Shown piece by piece: positions 1-7,289 of a stretch of 64,000 nucleotides of DNA. How positions within the stretch are numbered: position 1 is the first letter of the stretch; each line of letters begins with the position of its first letter. A program made the translations under genes and the position numbers. Origin of the DNA: Phycisphaerae bacterium (GTDB taxonomy: Bacteria; Planctomycetota; Phycisphaerae; UBA1845; UTPLA1); contig JAHBXN010000005.1 in NCBI GenBank assembly GCA_019636475.1, positions 124,001 through 188,000 of the forward strand, given 5' to 3'. A model generated the notes under the pieces. The model was not told the DNA's origin. It did no database searches and saw nothing but the letters and a program-made list of their open reading frames with translations.

Positions 1-1142
1 CCAAGCCGTGGACGATTCAGAACCTCGGCGCTACCGACGGTGCCCAGTGAAAACGCCTCCGCCACGGACAAGCCGAGCGGCCCCCGCGCGGCTCGCTGAA
101 GCAGCAGCGCCTGGCGAGCCTCCGCGAGAAGATGACCGCCGTCATTTGAAGAACTGCCGTCAACCCCCAGTCCCACTCGACCCCCGGCGTCCAGTAAGGC
201 GCGAACCGGCGGAATCCCGCTGCCGAGTCGCATGTTCGATGACGGACAATGGGCGATGCCGGTCTTCGTTTCCGCCAGCCGACAAATGTCCGAATGGTTG
301 AGGCAGACACAGTGCGCCAGATAAACATCAGGACCCAGCCAATCGAGCGAGTCCAGCAGATCGATCGGCCGCGCCCCGAATCGATTCAGGCAGTATTCCT
401 CCTCGTCAAGCGTTTCAGCAGCGTGAGTATGCAGCAGCGCGCCGCGGGAGCGTGCCAGCGACGCGACATCTTTCATCAACTCCGGACTGACGGAGAACGG
501 GGAGCAGGGCGCCAGATCGATCCGCCGCATCGAGTGCTCCCCGCCGTCGTGGAAGCGATCCATTGCCCGTTCACAATCCTGCAAAATCGCGCGTTCGTCC
601 TCCACGCAGTCGTCCGGAGGCAGGCCGCCCGCGGAATGCCCCACGCTCATGGAGCCCCGGCAGGCGTGAATTCGCATTCCCATTTCCTCCGCCGCGTCGA
701 GAACCGCTTCCAGCCGGGCATCCGTTCCCCGCGGAAAAATGTAGAAATGGTCGCTGGTGGTCGTGCATCCGGAGAATTGCAGCTCGGCAATGCTGATTTG
801 CGCGGCAAGTTTGACGGAGGAGTAGTCGATATGTCGCCAGCGTTTGTACAACTGGGTCAGCCAGTCGAAAAGCGACGCATCCTGCACGCAGCGCAGACAC
901 CGCGTGAGCGACTGGTAAAGGTGATGATGCGTGTTGATCAATCCGGGAAGAATGACGTGCCCTGAGGCGTCGAACCGTTCACTCCGCCCGTCGGCCGTTC
1001 TCGCGGCGCCGTCGGCGCCCCCATCCCCGAGTTGGACTTCCGTGATAACGCCATCGCCGATGGAGATCGATTCGCACGGCGAAACAATCGGCGCACCGTC
1101 GCGATGTGCAATGAGCGTTCCGTTGAAAATTGTATCTGTCAT
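1..1142 (-). CDS. 8-oxoguanine/guanine deaminase-like amidohydrolase (3' end outside window)
   Basis: Metal-dependent TRZ/ATZ-type amidohydrolase, expected to deaminate a purine base such as 8-oxoguanine or guanine in the cytoplasm. The minus frame stays open for 380 codons to base 1, so the C-terminus is missing. The first residues are MTDTIFNGTLIAHRDG. The metal-site motif PGLINTHHHLYQSLTR lies near residues 65-80, HTHAAE near 235, and GLGVDGSSSNDGGHLL near 340; this Asp-Gly-Ser-x-Ser-Asn run is typical of 8-oxoguanine deaminases. The ATG overlaps the TGA of the upstream molybdopterin subunit by four bases (ATGA), so the two are probably translationally coupled. That neighbour supports a purine substrate: deamination would supply xanthine or a related oxopurine to the dehydrogenase. 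Substrate choice within the family cannot be settled by eye; atrazine chlorohydrolase-like or SsnA-like roles are alternatives. Confidence 0.8.
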   Translation of the reverse strand, partial: MTDTIFNGTLIAHRDGAPIVSPCESISIGDGVITEVQLGDGGADGAARTADGRSERFDASGHVILPGLINTHHHLYQSLTRCLRCVQDASLFDWLTQLYKRWRHIDYSSVKLAAQISIAELQFSGCTTTSDHFYIFPRGTDARLEAVLDAAEEMGMRIHACRGSMSVGHSAGGLPPDDCVEDERAILQDCERAMDRFHDGGEHSMRRIDLAPCSPFSVSPELMKDVASLARSRGALLHTHAAETLDEEEYCLNRFGARPIDLLDSLDWLGPDVYLAHCVCLNHSDICRLAETKTGIAHCPSSNMRLGSGIPPVRALLDAGGRVGLGVDGSSSNDGGHLLAEARQALLLQRAARGPLGLSVAEAFSLGTVGSAEVLNRPRL

Positions 1143-3586
1143 CGCGCCATCCGCGCATGCTCGGGCGTTAAGCGATCCAGTCCGGACATGTCCTCCCCGC
1201 GTGAGGACTCGAAGCCGTTGATCATTTCCCAGACGCGCTGAGGAGTGCAGGGAAGCCGATCCGGCATGACGCCGATTGCGTCCCCGATTGCGCCCAGCAC
1301 GGCCGGAACCGCTGCAATCAATGGCGGCTCACCAACGCCCCGCGCCCCGAAAGGTCCGCCCGGATCATCATGTTCCAGTATGACGGTCTCGATCTCCGGC
1401 ACGTCACGAAAGGTCGGCAGAATGTAATCGGTGAAATTCGGATTGAGCATGCGCCCTTCCTTCATCACAACCTCTTCCATGAGAGCCATGCCGATACCCT
1501 GTGTCGCCCCGCCCACCATCTGCCCGGCGACCGACTGTGGATTGATCGCTCGTCCGACATCATGGCATGCGATATACCGCTCAACGCGCACTTCGCCCGT
1601 TTCCACATCAACCACCACCTGCGCGATATGCGATGCGAACAAGTAGGTGATGAACGACCGAGGCGACTGGCCGGTCTCAAAATTCTCGCACACCGTGCGC
1701 GGCTTGAAAATGCCTTCGCCGGTGAGCGAATAACCCCGCTCCCGGGCAGCCGATACGACCTCGCGAAGAGGCATGTTGATCTGACGATCGAACCGCCCGA
1801 CGACGGCCCCGCTGACAAGGTCCAGTTCATGCGGATGAACCTGGAGCACCCGGCCCGCCACGTCGAGCACCTGTTCTCGAAGCTCGCTCGCGGCGATTTT
1901 CACCGCATTGCCGGTGAAATACGTCTGGCGAGTCGCCGACGACGAGCCGGATTCATGAGTGCGGTCGGTATCGGCCCAGACCACGTCAACGTCATTTGTC
2001 GCCAGACCCAGTTCTTCAGCCGCGATCTGGGCCATGATGGTGATCAGCCCCTGCCCATATTCGACGCCCCCGGTGTAAACCTCCAGCCGGCCGCCCGTCG
2101 AAAACCGTACCGTGGCTCGACTGGCATCAGGAAATCCGTCGCCATAGCCCAGCCCGAAACAGATGACACTCATGCCGACGCCGCGCCGTTGATGCGGCAG
2201 CAGCGGTGGGTCCTTCCGCCGTCCGCGATCAAACCGCGACCAGGCCGATTCGACACACTCCACGGCCGTGCAGATCGGGACCACCTGACCCGTCGTGACG
2301 CTGTCGCCGTTTCGAATCAGATTCCTCAAACGCACTTCACGACGATCCAGCTTCAGGCGTGCGGCAAGACGATCCATCATGCCCTCGTATGCGATCGCCA
2401 TCTGGCAAGCGCCGAAGCCCCGCATGGCGCCGGTCGGATTGTTGTTCGTGAAGATGCCGTACACATCGACATGGATGTTGGGCACTCGATAAGGACCGGT
2501 CGCATGGCTGGCCGCCTTGCGAAGCACGGCCGGCCCGGTCGAGGCGTACGCGCCCTCTTCCGAAAAAACAGTTATCTTGGCGGCAGTCAGAATGCCTTCG
2601 CTCGTCGCGCCGAGCGTATAGTGAATTCGAAGTGCATGGCGCTTGTGCCGCGCCCGCATCGACTCCTCCCGGCTGTAGCGCATCGCAACGGTCTTGTTCG
2701 GGTGTCGCAATGCGACCATGCCAAGGTATATCTGGATGCTGATATCCTCACGGCCGCCGAACGCCCCGCCGGTCGCCGGGCAGATAATGCGAACGGTCTC
2801 CAGCGGAAGTCCCAGCGCCAGCGCAACGAGACGCCGCTCCTCGTGTGCCCACTGTCCCGAAACCTGAATCGTGAGGTGGCGGCCGTCCCAACGAGCCACG
2901 CCGGCTTCGATATCCAGAAACGCATGATCGACGGTCTGCGTTTCAAAGGTCTCGCTGACGACCACATCCGCAGCGTCAAGTGCCGCATCGGCATCACCTT
3001 TGCGAATGCGCTTGCCGCCCATCAGATTGCCTTCCGGATGCAGCTTCGGCGCATCGGGAGCCAGCGCATCATCCATTGTTGCGATCACCGGCAGCGCATC
3101 ACACTCAACCATGACCGAATCACGGCCGAGCTGCGCCGCCCGTTCGCTTTCAGCGACGACGATGGCGATTGCATCGCCGCGATACAGGATGCGATCCTCG
3201 ACGAGGACCGGATGATCCCGGTGAATCAATCCCTGGCGATTGGTTCCGGGAGCGTCCTTCGACGTATAGACCGCGATCACACCGGGGACTTCAAGCGCCT
3301 TCTCGGCCTTCACGGACCGCAGATTCCCGTGAGCGATGTCAGCTCGAACAACCTGAGCAAACAAGTCGGCGCGATCATGAAACAGGTCCGCGCCGTACAG
3401 CGCCGCGCCGGTGACTTTCTCGACACCATCAATTCGGCGGGCATTCGTCCCCACCGGGCCGCGGATCTCCTCCTTGTACGGCGTCGTCGAAGGTTCAACG
3501 AGCGTCTCGGATGCCTGATCGGGGCGAACCGATGCGACCTCGCAAGGTCGCGAATCTCCGGATATCTCGGAAGAAGGATCCTTCAT
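1139..3586 (-). CDS. Xanthine dehydrogenase-type molybdopterin-binding subunit
   Basis: Large catalytic subunit (815 aa) of the xanthine oxidase/CoxL family. It hydroxylates a purine or aldehyde-like substrate at a molybdenum cofactor and passes electrons to the 2Fe-2S subunit. Seen in the sequence: GTNARRIDGVEKVTGAALYG at the usual N-terminal domain start, GGAFGGREDISIQ and AMRGFGACQ in the cofactor-binding region, and GVGEPPLIAAVPAVLGAI near the C-terminus carrying the expected catalytic glutamate. Length is normal for a stand-alone subunit. The ATG at 3586 lacks a clear Shine-Dalgarno sequence, and the first 45 or so residues are low in family similarity, so a later start is possible. It is third in a four-gene operon (FAD, FeS, Mo, deaminase), with an 86-base gap after the 2Fe-2S gene. 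The adjacent purine deaminase makes xanthine the likeliest substrate, but CO or isoquinoline dehydrogenase-like enzymes share these motifs. Confidence 0.88.
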   Translation of the reverse strand: MKDPSSEISGDSRPCEVASVRPDQASETLVEPSTTPYKEEIRGPVGTNARRIDGVEKVTGAALYGADLFHDRADLFAQVVRADIAHGNLRSVKAEKALEVPGVIAVYTSKDAPGTNRQGLIHRDHPVLVEDRILYRGDAIAIVVAESERAAQLGRDSVMVECDALPVIATMDDALAPDAPKLHPEGNLMGGKRIRKGDADAALDAADVVVSETFETQTVDHAFLDIEAGVARWDGRHLTIQVSGQWAHEERRLVALALGLPLETVRIICPATGGAFGGREDISIQIYLGMVALRHPNKTVAMRYSREESMRARHKRHALRIHYTLGATSEGILTAAKITVFSEEGAYASTGPAVLRKAASHATGPYRVPNIHVDVYGIFTNNNPTGAMRGFGACQMAIAYEGMMDRLAARLKLDRREVRLRNLIRNGDSVTTGQVVPICTAVECVESAWSRFDRGRRKDPPLLPHQRRGVGMSVICFGLGYGDGFPDASRATVRFSTGGRLEVYTGGVEYGQGLITIMAQIAAEELGLATNDVDVVWADTDRTHESGSSSATRQTYFTGNAVKIAASELREQVLDVAGRVLQVHPHELDLVSGAVVGRFDRQINMPLREVVSAARERGYSLTGEGIFKPRTVCENFETGQSPRSFITYLFASHIAQVVVDVETGEVRVERYIACHDVGRAINPQSVAGQMVGGATQGIGMALMEEVVMKEGRMLNPNFTDYILPTFRDVPEIETVILEHDDPGGPFGARGVGEPPLIAAVPAVLGAIGDAIGVMPDRLPCTPQRVWEMINGFESSRGEDMSGLDRLTPEHARMAR

Positions 3587-3672
3587 GAATACACGACGTA
3601 TTGGGAAAATCGCCGACCCGTAAACGGGCGACCTGACCAGTTCTCAACCCATCACAACGCGTTCAGGCCTTC

Positions 3673-4176
3673 TCACGCCCGGCACTGGCGCCATTCCTTC
3701 GCCGCGTCGCGAACCGCTTCACAGATCGATTTATAGCCGGTGCATCGGCAGATGTTGCCTTCCATCCCTTCAAAGAACTCGTCCTCGGTCGGGTCAGGTG
3801 TGCTCTCCAGAAGCACCTTCGCTGACATGATCAATCCGGGAGTGCAGTATCCGCATTGCGCCGCGCCGCTGGCCAGAAACTTTTCCTGTAGGATATGCAG
3901 CTTCTCCCCCTCGGCGAGACCCTCGATGGTCTCAATGCGGCAGCCTTCCATCTGAGGCGAAAGCACAAGACAGCTGTTCGTCGCTTCGCCATCGACGATG
4001 ACTGTGCATGAACCGCATTCGCCTTCGAGGCACGAGCCTTTCGTTCCGGTCAGTCCCAGCCGATCCCTTAAAGTGAAAAGCAGGGTCTCATCGACCGGTA
4101 CTTCGAGATCAACCGGCGCGCCATTGACGGTGCATCGGAGTCGCCACGAGGCATTGCAGACCCGTCGTTCATTCAT
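3673..4176 (-). CDS. Xanthine dehydrogenase-type 2Fe-2S subunit
   Basis: Small iron-sulfur subunit (167 aa) that carries electrons from the molybdenum site to the FAD subunit. Two cluster motifs are visible: the plant-ferredoxin-type CLEGECGSCTV near residues 48-58 and, in the C-terminal helical domain, CGYCTPGLIMSAK followed by CRCTGYKSI. These supply the eight cysteines expected for two 2Fe-2S clusters. Length matches the family (150-170 aa). Its ATG overlaps the stop codon of the upstream FAD subunit by four bases (ATGA). No signal peptide is present, so the enzyme should be cytoplasmic. Confidence 0.93.
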   Translation of the reverse strand: MNERRVCNASWRLRCTVNGAPVDLEVPVDETLLFTLRDRLGLTGTKGSCLEGECGSCTVIVDGEATNSCLVLSPQMEGCRIETIEGLAEGEKLHILQEKFLASGAAQCGYCTPGLIMSAKVLLESTPDPTEDEFFEGMEGNICRCTGYKSICEAVRDAAKEWRQCRA

Positions 4177-5006
4177 GCTGCCGTCTCCTCGGCGGCCTGT
4201 TCATCCCGCAACTGGGTGAGCAATCGCCGCGTCAGCACGCCGCACATTGCACGCCGATAGGCCGCCGACGCGCGATGGTCGTCAATCGGCGCGACCTCCA
4301 ACATGGCCGCCCGCGCCGCCTCCGAAATCGTCTCGTCCGAAATGCCGCCCTGCGTAATGATCGATTCCGCTCCGCGCGAACGAACGACCGTCGGGGCGAC
4401 ACAGCCGAAGCTGATTCGCACATCGCCGCGCGGAGAGAGGCCTACCGCACAACACACAATGCTGATGTTGATTGAACCACGCTTGCCGATCTTGTACCAG
4501 GCGGTGCGCCAGTCCGTCGGGAAAGAGACCCCCGTAATCAGTTCATCGGGCTGCAACGCGGTCTGTCGAAATCCTCTGAAGAAATCCGCGATCGAGATTG
4601 TTCGCGAGCCCCGGTCGGCATTGGAAAGTTCGACGAGCGCGTCAATCGCCAGAAGTGCAACACACCCGTCACCCGCCGGAGAGGCCGTGCCGAGATTCCC
4701 GGCGATCGTCCCCCGATTGCGAATGGCGGGCCCGCCGACCGTCATGGCCGCGTCCGCAAGGCAGCGGACAGGCAATCGTCCCAGTTGCGAGAAAGTCGCG
4801 CCGCCCATCACCCACAATGAATCAGTCTCGCGCCGCACGGCGCGAAAACCCTCGATCCGCGAGAGATCGAGAAAATGCGGCGGATGCCGTGACGATCGAT
4901 TCATCGCGACGACGATGTCAGTCCCCCCCGCGATGGGAAGTACGTCACCGCCCATCTCCGCGCGAATACGCAGGGCCTCGGCGACGTCATGCGGTTGGTG
5001 GAACAT
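4173..5006 (-). CDS. Xanthine dehydrogenase-type FAD-binding subunit
   Basis: FAD-binding medium subunit (277 aa from the chosen start) of a molybdenum hydroxylase; it takes electrons from the 2Fe-2S clusters and hands them to NAD or another acceptor. The FAD-binding motif PIAGGTDIVVAMN is near residues 30-42, and GGPAIRNRGTIAGNLGTASP is the second, strongly conserved flavin motif. The C-terminal CO dehydrogenase flavoprotein domain follows. The frame is open upstream to a TTG at 5174, but the family normally begins a few residues before the P-x-x-x-x-EAL segment, so the ATG at 5006 is preferred; neither site has a strong ribosome-binding site. It is the first gene of the operon and diverges from ribH. 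The AT-rich stretch around 5188-5202 is the only obvious place for divergent promoters. Confidence 0.88.
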   Translation of the reverse strand: MFHQPHDVAEALRIRAEMGGDVLPIAGGTDIVVAMNRSSRHPPHFLDLSRIEGFRAVRRETDSLWVMGGATFSQLGRLPVRCLADAAMTVGGPAIRNRGTIAGNLGTASPAGDGCVALLAIDALVELSNADRGSRTISIADFFRGFRQTALQPDELITGVSFPTDWRTAWYKIGKRGSINISIVCCAVGLSPRGDVRISFGCVAPTVVRSRGAESIITQGGISDETISEAARAAMLEVAPIDDHRASAAYRRAMCGVLTRRLLTQLRDEQAAEETAA

Positions 5007-5254
5007 GATCTTGCTTTCGATTTGCCGAGCTACCAGGCGGGCACTACCCAGTGGCATCCCGCGTGCCCCTCGCGTCGATTGTCGTCTCTCCGCCTGATCA
5101 CATGCCCGATCCACCGAGCCGGTCAGTTCCCGTCCAAACATGCGCCGCACGATACGTCGGCTGTCGCCCCCCAACCCCGCTTACGTCCGAATAAATGATA
5201 CGGATGGAATCGGCGTGCGACAAGTTGCTCCGGCAAGAGTTAGAATCGCGGCAT

Positions 5255-5731
5255 ATGAACCAACCCATCTCCGGAAATCTCGATGCCACGGAACTGCGAT
5301 TCGCATTGGTGGTCAGCCGTTTCAACGAGTTCATCACATCCCGATTGCTCGCCGCAGCGCGAGATGTCCTGCTGCGCCACGGGGCCGCTCCTGAAAATAT
5401 CGCGGAAATCTGGGTGCCCGGCTCGTGGGAGCTTCCACTCACGGCCAAAGTCCTGGCGGAAAGTAAACGATACGACGCGGTGGGGTGCCTCGGCTGTGTC
5501 ATTCGCGGCGAGACGACCCATCACATTCATGTCGGAGGAGAGGCTGCCAAAGGCATCGCCGGTGTATCCCTGCAAACCGGTATCCCGATCGGATTCGGCG
5601 TACTGACCACCGACACGCTGGAGCAGGCGATCGCGCGTGCCGGGTCCAAGGCGGGCAACAAGGGCGCGGACGCCGCGCTCAGCATGATCGAGATGGCGAA
5701 CCTGCTTCGATCGCTCCGCGCGACGAAGTAA
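5255..5731 (+). CDS. ribH: 6,7-dimethyl-8-ribityllumazine synthase
   Basis: Penultimate enzyme of riboflavin synthesis, condensing 5-amino-6-ribitylamino-uracil with 3,4-dihydroxy-2-butanone 4-phosphate. The 158-aa protein shows the family signature in order: [12 protein letters not shown] near the N-terminus, [28 protein letters not shown] with the catalytic histidine pair, and [15 protein letters not shown]. Start: the open frame reaches upstream, but the ATG at 5255 (MNQPISGNL) gives the usual N-terminal extension length. No other riboflavin gene is adjacent, and the 248 bases shared with the divergent xdh operon show no FMN riboswitch that I could recognise. The 3' end overlaps the 3' end of the convergent ABC ATPase gene by 53 bases. 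A flavin gene beside a flavoenzyme operon may be coincidence. Confidence 0.93.
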   Translation: MNQPISGNLDATELRFALVVSRFNEFITSRLLAAARDVLLRHGAAPENIAEIWVPGSWELPLTAKVLAESKRYDAVGCLGCVIRGETTHHIHVGGEAAKGIAGVSLQTGIPIGFGVLTTDTLEQAIARAGSKAGNKGADAALSMIEMANLLRSLRATK

Positions 5732-7082
5732 ATGCCCCGGCCAGATCGCGGTCGTTCGAGTCTGTCCTGACGGCAACCTGCTGGAAATCCAGATGCGCAG
5801 TCGCCCCCGTGAGAGAACCAGTAACTCGGACCCGAACCGCATCAACCTCCTCAACCAGATACTGTAGGCCGTCCCGGTCCCGAACATGCAGCCCGATGGC
5901 ATATTCCCCCGGCGAGACATTAAGGTCGAAGCGGCAGCGAAACCTCATCCGGTCGCCCGCCGACACCGCGGCCAGCGACACGCCGAGCCGCGCACTGCTT
6001 GTCTCATACACCGTCAGCCAGTCGCGTGTACGGACGATCGATAGGCCGATCGACGGGTTGGGCACATGCGCCTCGAATGCCACGTCAAATTCCAGCACCA
6101 CGGTCTCACCGGGCACTGCGCAGTGTTCGGCACTTCCCGCCGACCCGGCGCCGGCTTCTTGGCTGGTTCGCAGTCGAATGCAGGACAGATGAGCTGTCGG
6201 ACGTCCCTGCGCATCACGGACGAGCAATGTGGAAGAATACGACCGGTGGTACTGGGCGACCGCCTCGGGCGACGCGCCGATGAAGCTCGATCGCCCTTCC
6301 GCAAGCACCATCGAGCGATGACAGAACTGCTGCACCGTCCCCAGATCGTGCGAGACGAACACAATCGAAACGCCCCGCTTCAGGAATGCTCGCATCCGAT
6401 CAATGCAGCGGGAACGGAATTGCGCATCGCCGACCGACAGGACCTCATCGACGAGCAGTACGTCAGGATCGACATGGGCGGCGATGGAGAACCCGAGACG
6501 GGCATACATCCCGCTTGAATAGTGCTTCACCGGCATGTCGATATGCTCACGAACCCCGGCAAATTCGACAATCTCATCGAAAAGGCGCCGAGCTTCCGAA
6601 CGCGACATTCCCAGAATCGCTGCATTCAGATACACATTCTCACGCCCGGTCAGCATCGGATGAAAGCCCGCCCCGACCTCGATCAACGCCGAAACCCGGC
6701 CATCGATCGCGACGCAACCCTCATCCGGCCGCATGATGCCGGCGAGCAGTTTCAGCATGGTGCTCTTGCCGGCGCCATTGTGACCAATGATGCCGAAACA
6801 CTCGCCTCGCACTACATCGAACGAAATATCCTCGAGTGCCCGGAACTTCCCGTTCACCCCTCCCTGTGCGTGTCCAATCGGCTGCCGAAATCGGCGGGCG
6901 ACCGCGCCGTAGAGCGAGTCGCAACGTTCGCCGCGCTGAAAGAACTTCGAAACGGATTGAACGGAAATGATCGTGCTTTCCAAGTCTGATTCCACCCGCA
7001 GTCGGGCCAACGATCGACCGGCGAACGGCGCTTTCAGGCAGCACGATTCACGGCCGACGCCGCGCGGCGCCCTCTCATTCAT
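5679..7082 (-). CDS. Wzt-type polysaccharide ABC transporter ATP-binding protein
   Basis: ATPase (467 aa from the chosen ATG) of the ABC-2 family that exports O-antigen or teichoic-acid-like glycans. The N-terminal half holds Walker [13 protein letters not shown], the signature [16 protein letters not shown], then Walker [13 protein letters not shown]. The C-terminal 180 residues form a beta-rich domain like the Wzt carbohydrate-binding domain, which selects the finished glycan. The partner permease (Wzm) is not adjacent, which is unusual because the two genes are normally neighbours. The frame extends to a GTG at 7289, but the ATG at 7082 is a plausible start and a GTG near 6995 would begin just before the nucleotide-binding domain; none has a good Shine-Dalgarno. 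The end of the gene overlaps ribH tail-to-tail by 53 bases. Confidence 0.82.
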   Translation of the reverse strand: MNERAPRGVGRESCCLKAPFAGRSLARLRVESDLESTIISVQSVSKFFQRGERCDSLYGAVARRFRQPIGHAQGGVNGKFRALEDISFDVVRGECFGIIGHNGAGKSTMLKLLAGIMRPDEGCVAIDGRVSALIEVGAGFHPMLTGRENVYLNAAILGMSRSEARRLFDEIVEFAGVREHIDMPVKHYSSGMYARLGFSIAAHVDPDVLLVDEVLSVGDAQFRSRCIDRMRAFLKRGVSIVFVSHDLGTVQQFCHRSMVLAEGRSSFIGASPEAVAQYHRSYSSTLLVRDAQGRPTAHLSCIRLRTSQEAGAGSAGSAEHCAVPGETVVLEFDVAFEAHVPNPSIGLSIVRTRDWLTVYETSSARLGVSLAAVSAGDRMRFRCRFDLNVSPGEYAIGLHVRDRDGLQYLVEEVDAVRVRVTGSLTGATAHLDFQQVAVRTDSNDRDLAGAFTSSRGAIEAGSPSRSC

Positions 7083-7241
7083 CGGAATTCGCGGGCTGAA
7101 CCATGCAGCAGGATTTGACCCGCCGGTGCCGTCGCGCGCTGCCACCCCATGAATCGACCCAGAATTGGCTTTGCAGTCGTCAGCGCGTGCCGCGAACCAA
7201 CACGATTCACGTCGGCGGCATCTTCTTTCCGCACAACGGCG

Positions 7242-7250
7242 TGTTACAAT
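7242..7250 (+). promoter_or_regulatory. Extended -10 promoter for the UnbV/FG-GAP gene
   Basis: TGTTACAAT fits an extended -10 (TG, one base, TACAAT at 7245-7250); the -35 region is poor, as expected for this class. Predicted transcription start is near 7257. This excludes the upstream in-frame start at 7149 and supports translation from 7290. Confidence 0.45.
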
Positions 7251-7289
7251 TGCCCAATGGGATACAAGGGTGGGAACGGACAGCTTCAC

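Noticed and set aside
17-328. Frameshift suspected in the first gene because only short minus ORFs appear there
   Set aside because: The correct minus frame is open from 1142 to the window edge and carries the amidohydrolase motifs.
1370-3736. 788-codon plus-strand ORF opposite the molybdopterin subunit
   Set aside because: Shadow of a GC-rich gene; the minus frame has all family motifs, and the plus frame has none.
5007-5254. FMN riboswitch before ribH
   Set aside because: No RFN-element core motifs seen in this short divergent region.
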